A stretch of 64,000 nucleotides of DNA from Clostridium folliculivorans (GTDB taxonomy: Bacteria; Bacillota; Clostridia; Clostridiales; Clostridiaceae): NCBI RefSeq assembly GCF_024341905.1, contig NZ_BQXY01000009.1, positions 62,001 to 126,000 of the forward strand, written 5' to 3'. How positions within the stretch are numbered: position 1 is the stretch's first letter; every line of letters starts with the position of its first letter. Shown piece after piece: positions 45,311 to 53,114 of this stretch. Under the pieces are notes generated by a model. The model was not told where the DNA came from, searched no databases, and saw only the letters and a list, made by a program, of their open reading frames with translations. The position numbers and the translations under genes were made by a program.

Positions 45311-46750
45311 ATGTTAAAATTTAAAAAACTAATAACTCTCACCTTGGTGACTGTGCTAGCTTCAGCCTTCTCCTTAACTGGGTGCTCTGACAAAGAAGAA
45401 GCTGCAAATACTAACACAGGACAAACTACAAACTTGATATGGTACACAATAGGTACTCCACAGAAAGATACTGAAAAAGTTCAAGCTGAACTCAATAAGT
45501 ATCTAAAAGAAAAAATAAATACAACTGTAGAAATTAAGCAAGTGGACTGGGGTGATTACTCGAAGAAAATGCAGGTTGTAATTAATTCGGGAGAGGATTA
45601 TGATATTTGTTTTACTTGCTCATGGGCAAATGATTATTTACCTAATGCAAGAAGGGGGGCTTTTGCTTCTCTAGATGATCTTCTTGAAAAGTATGGGAAA
45701 GAAACAAAAAGTGCAGTTGATCAGAGATTTTGGGATGGAGCAAAAATTGATGGTAAGACATATGCAATACCAACCAATAAAGAGATAGGCGTCGCACCGA
45801 TGTTCGTATTTACTAAGGAGTATGTAGATAAATATAGTATACCTTATAAGGATATTCATACATTGCAGGATTTGGAACCATGGTTAAAGCTTATAAAAGA
45901 AAAGGAGCCAGATGTAGTACCATTCTATACTACAAAGGACTATAGCGTTCCTGTTAAGTTTGATAAAATAGTTGATCCTGTAGGGATTTTTTATACAGAT
46001 AAATCACTTAAGGCTGCTAACCTATATGAGACAGAAGAGATGAAAAAGCAACTTGAAACTATGAGGAAATACTATCTAGCTGGATATATAAATAAAGATG
46101 CGGCAACAACAAGCGATAATAAGGCTGTAAAAAGATTTGTGACAAAGGGAGATGGACAGCCTTTTGCAGAATCTCTATGGGGAAAAGATCTTGGATATCC
46201 AGTGGTAGCATCTCCTATTATGGATACTTATATTACAAATGGATCTACAACAGGAGCTATGCAGGCTATATCTGCTAATTCGAAGAATAAAGAGAAAGCA
46301 ATGCAGTTCTTGAATTTAATGAATACTGACAAGTACGTTAGAAATATTCTGAATTATGGAATTGAAGGCACTCATTATGAAAAGATATCTGACAATAAGA
46401 TTAAGTTACTTCCTGAAAGTAAGCAGTATCAAGTTCCTTATTTTTCATTAGGAAATCTCTATAAGACATACTTATTGGATGGTGACCCAGATAATAAGTG
46501 GGATGAGTTCAAGAAATTTAATGATGCATCTATTCCGGCTGCAGATTTAGGGTTTAATTTTGATACTACTCCTGTGAATACAGAGGTAGCTGGATTGAAA
46601 AATGTTCTGGAAGAGTTTGGACCAGCTTTGAACACTGGTTCAGTGGATCCAAATGAATTTTTACCTAAATTGAATGAAAAATTGAATTCAGCTGGAATTG
46701 ATAAGATAGTTAAGGAGATGCAGAATCAAGCTGATAAGTGGAAAAAATAG
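45311..46750 (+). CDS. Extracellular solute-binding lipoprotein (LipO/YtcQ type)
   Basis: A 479-residue lipoprotein with a signal peptide (LITLTLVTVLASAFSLTGC), cleaved before the lipid-bearing Cys of the lipobox LTGC. Family 1-like sugar-binding protein of the type found with LplB/LplC permeases; the segments EIKQVDWGDYSKKMQVVINSGEDYDICFT and IPTNKEIGVAPMFVF are typical. The gene is last in the locus, behind the mannosidase, which is unusual since binding protein genes usually come first. Start supported by GAGGGGGAATT. Confidence 0.92.
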   Translation: MLKFKKLITLTLVTVLASAFSLTGCSDKEEAANTNTGQTTNLIWYTIGTPQKDTEKVQAELNKYLKEKINTTVEIKQVDWGDYSKKMQVVINSGEDYDICFTCSWANDYLPNARRGAFASLDDLLEKYGKETKSAVDQRFWDGAKIDGKTYAIPTNKEIGVAPMFVFTKEYVDKYSIPYKDIHTLQDLEPWLKLIKEKEPDVVPFYTTKDYSVPVKFDKIVDPVGIFYTDKSLKAANLYETEEMKKQLETMRKYYLAGYINKDAATTSDNKAVKRFVTKGDGQPFAESLWGKDLGYPVVASPIMDTYITNGSTTGAMQAISANSKNKEKAMQFLNLMNTDKYVRNILNYGIEGTHYEKISDNKIKLLPESKQYQVPYFSLGNLYKTYLLDGDPDNKWDEFKKFNDASIPAADLGFNFDTTPVNTEVAGLKNVLEEFGPALNTGSVDPNEFLPKLNEKLNSAGIDKIVKEMQNQADKWKK

Positions 46751-46790
46751 ATAAGCTTATACAAAAATAAAATGGAATAGCAAGGTTTAT

Positions 46791-46843
46791 AGATGTATCG
46801 CTTCATAATGGAATTTATATTTTCCAATTGAAGTGGTACATCT
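46791..46843. repeat. Family B 53-nt hairpin after the binding protein gene
   Basis: AGATGTATCGCTTCA (46791-46805) and TGAAGTGGTACATCT (46829-46843) pair with two mismatches around the interior TAATGGAATTTATATTTTCC. A T-rich stretch follows (TTATTTTAT), so the element may also act as the terminator of the lipoprotein gene. Confidence 0.7.
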
Positions 46844-47047
46844 TTATTTTATAGATTTCAATATGAAGTATCTTATATATACATCTATAATATTAAGTAA
46901 AGTGTAACAACATGAAGTAAAATGAAGATTTATTGTGAGATTTTAAACTATAGCAGGGTAAATAAATAAATATTCGAAATTTGAGGCTATTAAGTTGCAA
47001 TTTAGGCTTAAAGTAATATAATATATTATAGAAAGTGATATTTCATT
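46844..47047. other. Leader-promoter region upstream of the M-box
   Basis: AT-rich, no gene. TATAATATATTATAG near 47022-47036 could hold the -10 box of the M-box transcript. Nothing else recognised. Confidence 0.4.
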
Positions 47048-47237
47048 GTTAGGTGAGGCTCCTACAAGAATGCACGCTACTGCCCGGAAACATCGAGAGA
47101 TGCCAATGGGTCAACAGGTTTTATCGAAGCAAGGTATAACTTAATGTAGCTAGACCATCAGGTCTTAAGTTTTGTAGTGCTAAAACTCAACGTAATGATA
47201 TTAAGTTGAATTTTAGAGGCCTTAAAGGGCCTTTTTC
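47048..47237 (+). ncRNA. M-box magnesium riboswitch with terminator
   Basis: The M-box signature is present in order: GTTAGGTGAGGCTCCTACAA, CTACTGCCCGGAAACATCGA, GAGATGCCAATGGGTCAACA, followed by long pairings and the terminator AGGCC-ttaaa-GGGCCTTTTT (47214-47237). Mg2+ binding in this class reduces expression downstream. It precedes the MgtE-like protein gene by 290 bp, with a small open frame between. Confidence 0.92.
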
Positions 47238-47391
47238 TATTTTTGCTGTAAAGTATAAAGTTTTATGGAATATAGCCATATATTTCGATGTTTTTATAAG
47301 TTTTTATGGCATAAGTAAATTCGTAGAAATGTACTGGAATTATAACGAATACTTAACAATAAATAATTTATTATCAGGGTGGTGAAATTAA

Positions 47392-47475
47392 ATGGAGGGT
47401 GGCCCTCATAGTAGGTCGCAAAGAAAAGTAAATAAAGTAATCTTCAATGAGTGGCTTCAGCGAAATTTATCATGA
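47392..47475 (+). CDS. Possible 27-codon leader peptide between M-box and MgtE-like gene
   Basis: ATG at 47392 follows AGGGTGG by about eight bases and opens 27 codons (MEGGPHSRSQRKVNKVIFNE and onward), ending TGA at 47475, 55 bp before the next start. Basic composition. The sequence is not recognised and could be a chance frame; its position inside a magnesium-controlled leader is the only reason for interest. Confidence 0.3.
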   Translation: MEGGPHSRSQRKVNKVIFNEWLQRNLS

Positions 47476-47530
47476 ACCTTGTATATGCTCTAGCTAAGGC
47501 CCTTATTGGATATTGAGGGAGGTTAGAATG

Positions 47531-48796
47531 ATGAAAAGATTGTCTGTATTTCTTTATAGTTCTATACTAAATAAAAAGATCTATGATGAGTTTGATGATG
47601 TACTTGGTATCTTAAAGGATGTTTATGTTACTACAGAGGATGGATATCCAAGAATTATTGGATATAAGATAAAAAGAGATGGCTCATTATTTGATTATGA
47701 ATTTAGGAATGTAGATGTATATCTAAGGGATAGCAATAAGATAAGGATTGAGACCAGAGGAAGTAAGGAAATATTGCCAAGAAAATATACTTATTTGCTT
47801 ACACAAAACCTTTTAGATAAAAAGATAGTTGATATAAACGGAAAAAAGGTAGTCAGGGTAAATGACTTAAGAATTGCAGAAATTGCAGGCGAATATAGGG
47901 TCGTAGCAGTTGAAGCTGGTCAAATTGCTAGATATAGAAGGATTGGATTGGAGAGTTTTGGAAAAGTAGTTCTTAAGTTCATGAAGCAAGAACCTACTGA
48001 TCAAGCACTAATGTGGGATGATGTAGAAACTTTAGAACTAATAAATGATAGTTTACAGCTTTCAGTACCTTATAAAAAATTATCGAACTTACATCCAGCT
48101 GATTTGGCAGACATATTAGAAGAACTTGATGATAAGCAGAGAAAACAAGTGTTTGAAAATCTAGATGATGACTTAGTGGCTGATGCTCTTGAAGAGATAG
48201 AACCGGAATTCAAGGGTTCTATAATAAGAGATTTAAGTGTATCGAAGACGGCAGAAATACTTGAGAATATGCCTAATGATGAAATTGCAGATTTATTAGA
48301 TGAACTTAATGAAGAAGAAAGAGAAAAGATTTTAGTATCTTTAGAATCAGAAGATGCTGAAGAGGTAAAAGAATTATTAGGTTATGAAGATGAAACTGTT
48401 GGAAGTATAATGAACAAAGATTTTATATCCTTTAATATAGATGTAACAATTGAAGAAACAATAGATTTATTAAGAGAAATGCAGCCTGATGAAGAAGTTA
48501 TGCATTGCGTATATATAACTGATGAGAATGAAAAGCTTCAGGGGGCAGTGAATATAAGACAGTTAGTTATGAATGTTAGAGAAGTTAAGCTTCAAGATAT
48601 AATGGATAGGAATACTTTAAAGTTTAAACATGATTTTCATATAGAAGATGCTATAGAGCTTATAACCAAATATGACTTATTATCTGTTCCGGTAGTGGAT
48701 GAGGAGGATAAGCTTGTAGGTATAGTTTTAATTCATGATATTGTAGATGAATTCTTATTGCCTATTTGGAGAAAAAAAGCAAAAAAAGCAGTTTAA
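47531..48796 (+). CDS. MgtE-like sensor protein lacking the membrane channel (PRC-barrel, MgtE_N, CBS pair)
   Basis: A protein of 421 residues from ATG 47531, eight bases after GGGAGG (ATG 47528 and TTG 47513 are alternatives). N-terminal PRC-barrel-like halves (residues 1-165), an MgtE N domain of superhelical repeats (LHPADLADILEELDDKQRKQVFENL, residues about 185-285), then two CBS domains (EDETVGSIMNKDFISFNID to the end). The five-helix channel of true MgtE is missing: the protein ends IWRKKAKKAV with no hydrophobic helix. It is therefore a cytoplasmic Mg2+ sensor or partner of a transporter encoded elsewhere. Similar proteins occur beside Nramp-like Mg transporters in clostridia. Confidence 0.85.
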   Translation: MKRLSVFLYSSILNKKIYDEFDDVLGILKDVYVTTEDGYPRIIGYKIKRDGSLFDYEFRNVDVYLRDSNKIRIETRGSKEILPRKYTYLLTQNLLDKKIVDINGKKVVRVNDLRIAEIAGEYRVVAVEAGQIARYRRIGLESFGKVVLKFMKQEPTDQALMWDDVETLELINDSLQLSVPYKKLSNLHPADLADILEELDDKQRKQVFENLDDDLVADALEEIEPEFKGSIIRDLSVSKTAEILENMPNDEIADLLDELNEEEREKILVSLESEDAEEVKELLGYEDETVGSIMNKDFISFNIDVTIEETIDLLREMQPDEEVMHCVYITDENEKLQGAVNIRQLVMNVREVKLQDIMDRNTLKFKHDFHIEDAIELITKYDLLSVPVVDEEDKLVGIVLIHDIVDEFLLPIWRKKAKKAV

Positions 48797-48814
48797 TATT
48801 ATAGAAAAATATTG

Positions 48815-48842
48815 TTGACATTTAATACAATTAGCATATAAT
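48815..48842 (+). promoter_or_regulatory. Consensus promoter of the cysK leader
   Basis: Perfect TTGACA (48815-48820) and TATAAT (48837-48842) with a 16-bp spacer, just before the T-box leader. Confidence 0.85.
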
Positions 48843-48887
48843 AAAATTAAGACTAAACATATCAAAATACTCAACTTTAAATGCGAA

Positions 48888-49127
48888 GAAAAAGAGAAGT
48901 ATCATAAATGAAGGTCTCAGAGAGGGAGAGATGGTGTGAATCTCCTACTTGGATTTTATGAGAAGTGCACTTTGGAGCAGGTAGCTGAAACTTTTAGTAG
49001 GTGATCCCGGGATGCCCGTTATAGCAAGAAAGCATGGTAGTGCTTATCGTGAGTGAGATCATTTTGATCTAAGTAGAGTGGAAACGCGAAATATCTTCGT
49101 CTCTAATAAAGAGATGAAGTTTTTTTT
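48888..49127 (+). ncRNA. T-box leader, cysteine specifier
   Basis: The T-box motif AGAGTGGAAACGCG (near 49075-49088) and the following terminator CTTCGTCTC-taataaa-GAGATGAAG with eight T (49095-49127) are clear. Stem I holds GAGAAGTGCACTTTGGAGC; the TGC followed by A fits a cysteine specifier codon. The genes controlled, cysK and cysE, make cysteine, which agrees. Uncharged tRNA-Cys should prevent termination. Confidence 0.9.
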
Positions 49128-49288
49128 ATTCTTTAGTGAATTTTAATACAGTAAAAATTTGTAGATAGCTAATCTTAATATAAGAGAAAAACAGTTATTG
49201 AAAAGCTAAGGAATATAAATCTAAGGATAATTTTAAAAATTAGGATAATTAATAAAATAATAAATATAATTTTTTGGAGGTTAAAGAT

Positions 49289-50197
49289 ATGTTATTTAAT
49301 AATGCATTAGAATTACTTGGAAACACACCAGTACTAAAAGTGAACACTTTAACAGGAGAAAATTCAGCTGAAGTTTATGTAAAGCTTGAAAAGTTTAATC
49401 CAGGTGGAAGTGTTAAAGATAGAGCTGCTTACGGTATGATAGAAAAGGCTGAGGCTTTAGGATTATTAAAAGTAGGAGATACTATAGTAGAACCTACAAG
49501 TGGAAATACTGGAATAGCTTTAGCTATGATTGGAAAGTTAAAAGGATATAAAGTTGTAATAGTAATGCCTGAAACAATGAGTAAGGAAAGAAGAGACTTA
49601 ATAAAAGCTTATGGAGCTGAACTAGTATTAACTGAAGGCGCTAAAGGAATGAAGGGTGCTATAGCAAAGTCAGAAGAATTAGTAAAAGAAAATGGATATT
49701 TCATGCCACAACAATTCTTAAATGTAGCTAATCCAGAAAAACACTATGCAACTACAGCTGAAGAAATACTTAAGGATTTACCAGACATAGATGTATTTGT
49801 TGCTGGAGTTGGTACTGGCGGAACAATATCAGGTGTTGGTAAGAAATTAAAGGAATTAAAGAGTGATGTTGCAGTAGTAGCTGTAGAACCAGAAAAATCA
49901 CCAGTAATTTCAGGTGGAGCACCTGGTCCTCATAAGATTCAAGGTATAGGAGCAGGATTTATTCCAGAAATATACGACAGTTCAGTAGTTGATAAAGTTG
50001 TTCAAGTTAAAGAAGAAGATTCGTTTGCAGCTGCTCGAAACTTCGGAGCTAACGAAGGTGTACTTATAGGCATATCTTCAGGTGGGGCACTTCATGCAGC
50101 TTTAGAATTAGCTAAAGAATATGGTCCAGGTAAAAAAATATTAGTAATAGCACCAGATGGAGGAGAAAAATATCTTTCAATGGGCCTATATGAATAA
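49289..50197 (+). CDS. cysK: Cysteine synthase (O-acetylserine sulfhydrylase)
   Basis: A protein of 302 residues from ATG 49289, eight bases after GGAGG (TTG 49274 is earlier in frame but overlaps the site). PLP enzyme joining O-acetylserine and sulfide to cysteine. Marks: LGNTPVLKV, KLEKFNPGGSVKDRAA with the PLP lysine, EPTSGNTGIALAM, PQQFLNVANPEKHYATTA, the phosphate-binding GVGTGGTISGVGK. Followed by cysE, whose product forms the cysteine synthase complex with it in many bacteria. Regulated by the cysteine T-box. Confidence 0.95.
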   Translation: MLFNNALELLGNTPVLKVNTLTGENSAEVYVKLEKFNPGGSVKDRAAYGMIEKAEALGLLKVGDTIVEPTSGNTGIALAMIGKLKGYKVVIVMPETMSKERRDLIKAYGAELVLTEGAKGMKGAIAKSEELVKENGYFMPQQFLNVANPEKHYATTAEEILKDLPDIDVFVAGVGTGGTISGVGKKLKELKSDVAVVAVEPEKSPVISGGAPGPHKIQGIGAGFIPEIYDSSVVDKVVQVKEEDSFAAARNFGANEGVLIGISSGGALHAALELAKEYGPGKKILVIAPDGGEKYLSMGLYE

Positions 50198-50216
50198 TAT
50201 AAAGGTGTGATAGTAG

Positions 50217-50798
50217 GTGTTTAAGAACCTTAGGTACGATATAAAAAAGATACTTGAAAATGATCCAGCAGCAAGAAGTTGGCTTGAAGTTTTACTACTT
50301 TACCCAAGTGTTCATGCAGTAAATGGGCACAGAGTATCTAGTTGGTTTTATAAAAGGAATATGTTCTTTATAGCAAGATTAATATCTCAGGTAGTAAGAC
50401 TTTTTACAGGTATAGAGATACATCCAGGTGCACAAATAGGCAGAGGTTTGTTTATAGACCATGGTATGGGAGTAGTTATCGGAGAAACTAGTGTTATAGG
50501 TAATGATGTTGTCATATATCATGGGGTTACTCTTGGAGGTACTGGAAAAGATAAAGGTAAAAGGCACCCTACAGTTGGTGATAATGTAGTTATAGGAACA
50601 GGAGCTAAGGTTCTAGGACCTATAAATATAGGAAATGGTGTCAAAATTGGTGCTAACTCGGTGGTGCTTACAGATGTCCCTGCTGGTGCAACTGCTGTAG
50701 GTATACCAGCAAGATTTATTGTAAGAAATTTGCCGATAATTGAGATCGAAGACTTTAGGGGTAGAAGAAAAAAAATATATAATGATATGGTGATTTAG
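50217..50798 (+). CDS. cysE: Serine O-acetyltransferase
   Basis: A 193-residue hexapeptide-repeat enzyme that makes O-acetylserine. Left-handed beta-helix with [31 protein letters not shown], catalytic HHG-like [10 protein letters not shown], and [17 protein letters not shown]. Short N-terminal domain as in Gram-positive forms. GTG start with AAGGTGTG upstream, 19 bp after cysK. The C-terminus ends IYNDMVI, different from the Ile-ending tail of enteric CysE but also ending in Ile, which is what docks into CysK. Confidence 0.93.
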   Translation: MFKNLRYDIKKILENDPAARSWLEVLLLYPSVHAVNGHRVSSWFYKRNMFFIARLISQVVRLFTGIEIHPGAQIGRGLFIDHGMGVVIGETSVIGNDVVIYHGVTLGGTGKDKGKRHPTVGDNVVIGTGAKVLGPINIGNGVKIGANSVVLTDVPAGATAVGIPARFIVRNLPIIEIEDFRGRRKKIYNDMVI

Positions 50799-50801
50799 TT
50801 T

Positions 50802-51794
50802 ATGAATCTATCAGTTGAAATAAAAAAGTATTGTATGGATTTAGGATTAGATACTGTTGGTTTTGCACAGTGCAGGACTTTCAATGAATTAAGAGAGTTC
50901 TACACTGAAAGAAAATTACAAGGTATAGAGAATGAGTTTGAAGAAGCAGATATAGAAAAAAGAATAAATCCAAATCATTATATGAATGAGGGAAAGACTA
51001 TAGTATCTATAGCTTTCCCTTATCTTCATAATGTGGATTATATAGAAAATGGATTTTCTGTGTATACTAGAGGCATGGATTATCATACTGTAGTACATAG
51101 TTACTTAGAAAAAATAGTGGCTTTCATTAATGAATTAGGTGGAAGAGCAGTTGCATTTACAGACAGTAACACATTACCTGAAAGATATATTGCATATCTG
51201 TCAGGAGTTGGATTTATTGGTAAAAACAATATGATTATAACTGACAAGTATGGTTCATATGTTTTTCTAGGTGAAATAATAACAGACCTGGATATTCCGC
51301 AATCTACAAATCGTACTTTTAATGATATAAAGTATTTTACTAAGTGTGGTAGTTGTGAGATTTGCTATAAAGAATGCCCTACAAAATCAATTAATAAAAA
51401 TAATAAGAACCCCAATATATGTATGTCTTACATAACGCAAAAAAAGGAAATAGATATTAAACTCGCAAAACTAATGAATGGAAGAGTGTTTGGTTGTGAT
51501 AGTTGTCAAATGAAGTGTCCATTTAATGATGAAAAAGAGTTGTCGCCAATAAAAGAGTTTTATCCCATGAGTTTTATGAATAGTGATAATGTGGATAACA
51601 TAATAAATATATCTAATTCAGATTTTAAAAGTAGTTTTAAAATAACATCCTGTGGCTGGAGAGGTAAAAATGTTTTAAGAAGGAATGCTCTTATACGTAA
51701 GGGGTTATTCCAAAACAAAGATATCGCAAATGAAGAACTAAATTCTCCATATTTAGAGCAGTATAAAATAATGCTTGAAAGGCTTAAGGAATAG
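50802..51794 (+). CDS. queG: Epoxyqueuosine reductase
   Basis: This 330-residue cobalamin and iron-sulfur enzyme performs the last step of queuosine synthesis in tRNA. Two 4Fe-4S motifs are visible: CGSCEICYKECP near residue 185 and CDSCQMKCPFN near residue 240, plus the N-terminal DTVGFAQC and YLSGVGFIGKNNMII. Starts three bases after cysE, so likely transcribed with it, although functionally unrelated. The family call is firm; the related TsaS-type or QueH-replaced genomes are alternatives only on pathway grounds. Confidence 0.9.
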   Translation: MNLSVEIKKYCMDLGLDTVGFAQCRTFNELREFYTERKLQGIENEFEEADIEKRINPNHYMNEGKTIVSIAFPYLHNVDYIENGFSVYTRGMDYHTVVHSYLEKIVAFINELGGRAVAFTDSNTLPERYIAYLSGVGFIGKNNMIITDKYGSYVFLGEIITDLDIPQSTNRTFNDIKYFTKCGSCEICYKECPTKSINKNNKNPNICMSYITQKKEIDIKLAKLMNGRVFGCDSCQMKCPFNDEKELSPIKEFYPMSFMNSDNVDNIINISNSDFKSSFKITSCGWRGKNVLRRNALIRKGLFQNKDIANEELNSPYLEQYKIMLERLKE

Positions 51795-51814
51795 ATTACA
51801 TTACAGTACTTTGC

Positions 51815-52012
51815 TAAAATTAATGTGTCACTCTTCCGATACTTTAATGAGTTTCACAAAGAATTAATATGATTTTCTACAATGGAATAGCTAAAACTGC
51901 ATAACTCACTACGTTCGAACAATACAGTTTATTAACGCTATCCCATCTACGAAAATCATTTAATTCTAATAGCTCACTCATATAGTATCTCCAGTGTGAC
52001 ACATTAATTTTA
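51815..52012. repeat. Family A palindromic repeat, copy A9
   Basis: The ends TAAAATTAATGTGTCAC and GTGACACATTAATTTTA are perfect complements over 17 bp, with a sequence different from other copies. Core AACTCACTACGTTCGAACA. On the minus strand an ATG at 51982 opens a frame MSELLELNDFRRWDSVNKLY and onward (34 codons). No terminator is seen between queG and this element. Confidence 0.85.
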
Positions 52013-52113
52013 ACTAATATTTGATTATCTAATGATATATTTAACTTGGCACTAAATCTAGAATGATTAATAAACATAATTACAAATTACAGGTTCATAA
52101 ATGGAGGTACAAA

Positions 52114-52749
52114 ATGAAGAAAAGCACGAGAATTATACTAGAACTATTAAAAGAACAGTATCCTGATGCAAAGTGCGAACTTGATTATGGGACGCCATTT
52201 CAACTTCTTGTAGCTACCATACTTTCGGCTCAGACTACTGATAAAAAAGTAAATGAAGTAACGAAGGATTTATTTGAGAAATATCCTACAGTTGATGATT
52301 TTTTACTTATATCGCAAGAAGAATTAGAAGATAGGATAAAGCAAATAGGACTTTATAGAAATAAAGCTAAGAATATAATGATGATGTGCAGACAGCTTAA
52401 AGAGAATTTTAACGGAGAAGTACCAGATACTATGGAAGGTATAACTTCACTTGCTGGAGCTGGTAGGAAAACTGCTAATGTAGTACTTTCGAATGCGTTT
52501 GGAGTTCCATCAATTGCTGTAGATACTCATGTGTTTAGAGTTTCTAATAGAATTGGTCTTGCTAATTCAGATAATGTATATGACGTAGAGTTACAACTTC
52601 AGAAAGAGCTTCCGAAGAAAGAATGGTCTTTGGCGCATCATTTATTGATATTCCATGGTAGAAGATGTTGTACTGCTAGAAATCCTAAATGCGAAGTGTG
52701 TCCAATAAAACATATGTGTAAGTATTATAGATCTACTACTTCAATCTGA
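52114..52749 (+). CDS. nth: Endonuclease III; C-terminus overlaps a family B repeat
   Basis: A protein of 211 residues from ATG 52114, with GGAGG five bases upstream (in-frame ATG 52063 lacks one). DNA glycosylase/AP lyase for oxidised pyrimidines. Helix-hairpin-helix LAGAGRKTANVVLSNAFG with catalytic Lys, VDTHVFRVSNRIG with catalytic Asp, and a 4Fe-4S cluster with spacing C-x6-C-x2-C-x5-C (CTARNPKCEVCPIKHMC). The last six codons (RSTTSI) lie within the left arm of a family B hairpin (52729-52743), so the tail appears to be repeat-derived. Confidence 0.93.
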   Translation: MKKSTRIILELLKEQYPDAKCELDYGTPFQLLVATILSAQTTDKKVNEVTKDLFEKYPTVDDFLLISQEELEDRIKQIGLYRNKAKNIMMMCRQLKENFNGEVPDTMEGITSLAGAGRKTANVVLSNAFGVPSIAVDTHVFRVSNRIGLANSDNVYDVELQLQKELPKKEWSLAHHLLIFHGRRCCTARNPKCEVCPIKHMCKYYRSTTSI

Positions 52750-52780
52750 AAATATAAATTTTATTATGAAGTGGTACATC
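52729..52780. repeat. Family B hairpin spanning the nth stop codon
   Basis: AGATCTACTACTTCA (52729-52743) and TGAAGTGGTACATC (52767-52780) pair with mismatches around an interior GAAAATATAAATTTTATTA, the reverse complement of that in the copy at 46791. The nth TGA (52747-52749) is inside the element. Confidence 0.68.
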
Positions 52781-52835
52781 CATATGAGTATAGATAAATA
52801 GAATTTATAAGCATATAAGAATAGAAACTTAAAGT

Positions 52836-52873
52836 AAAAGCTAATGATCAAAATAGATCGTTAGCTTTTATTT
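52836..52873 (+). terminator. Terminator downstream of nth
   Basis: AAAAGCTAATGATC (52836-52849) and GATCGTTAGCTTTT (52856-52869) pair with one G-U and run into ATTTT. The rest of the gap to 53115 is AT-rich with no gene. Confidence 0.8.
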
Positions 52874-53114
52874 TACCTGCCAAAAATATACACCATTAAT
52901 AAAAATATGATTTTTTTTTGAATTTCTTGAGAAAAAAGTGGCTATTTTATAAGTGTTTATTCCATCCGTTATTATTTAATTAAAAACTTAGGTAAGTAAA
53001 CCTAAAAAGATACAAATATATAGCGATAATTGCGATAATTAAATTTTTAAAAAATGATAATTGATAGTATAATTAATTAATAAATTACAATTTTTATAAT
53101 AGGTGGATAATAAT

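Noticed and set aside
51877..52077. 66-codon minus-strand frame near queG
   Set aside because: The first half is intergenic sequence without a ribosome site; the remainder is the family A short frame starting at 51982.
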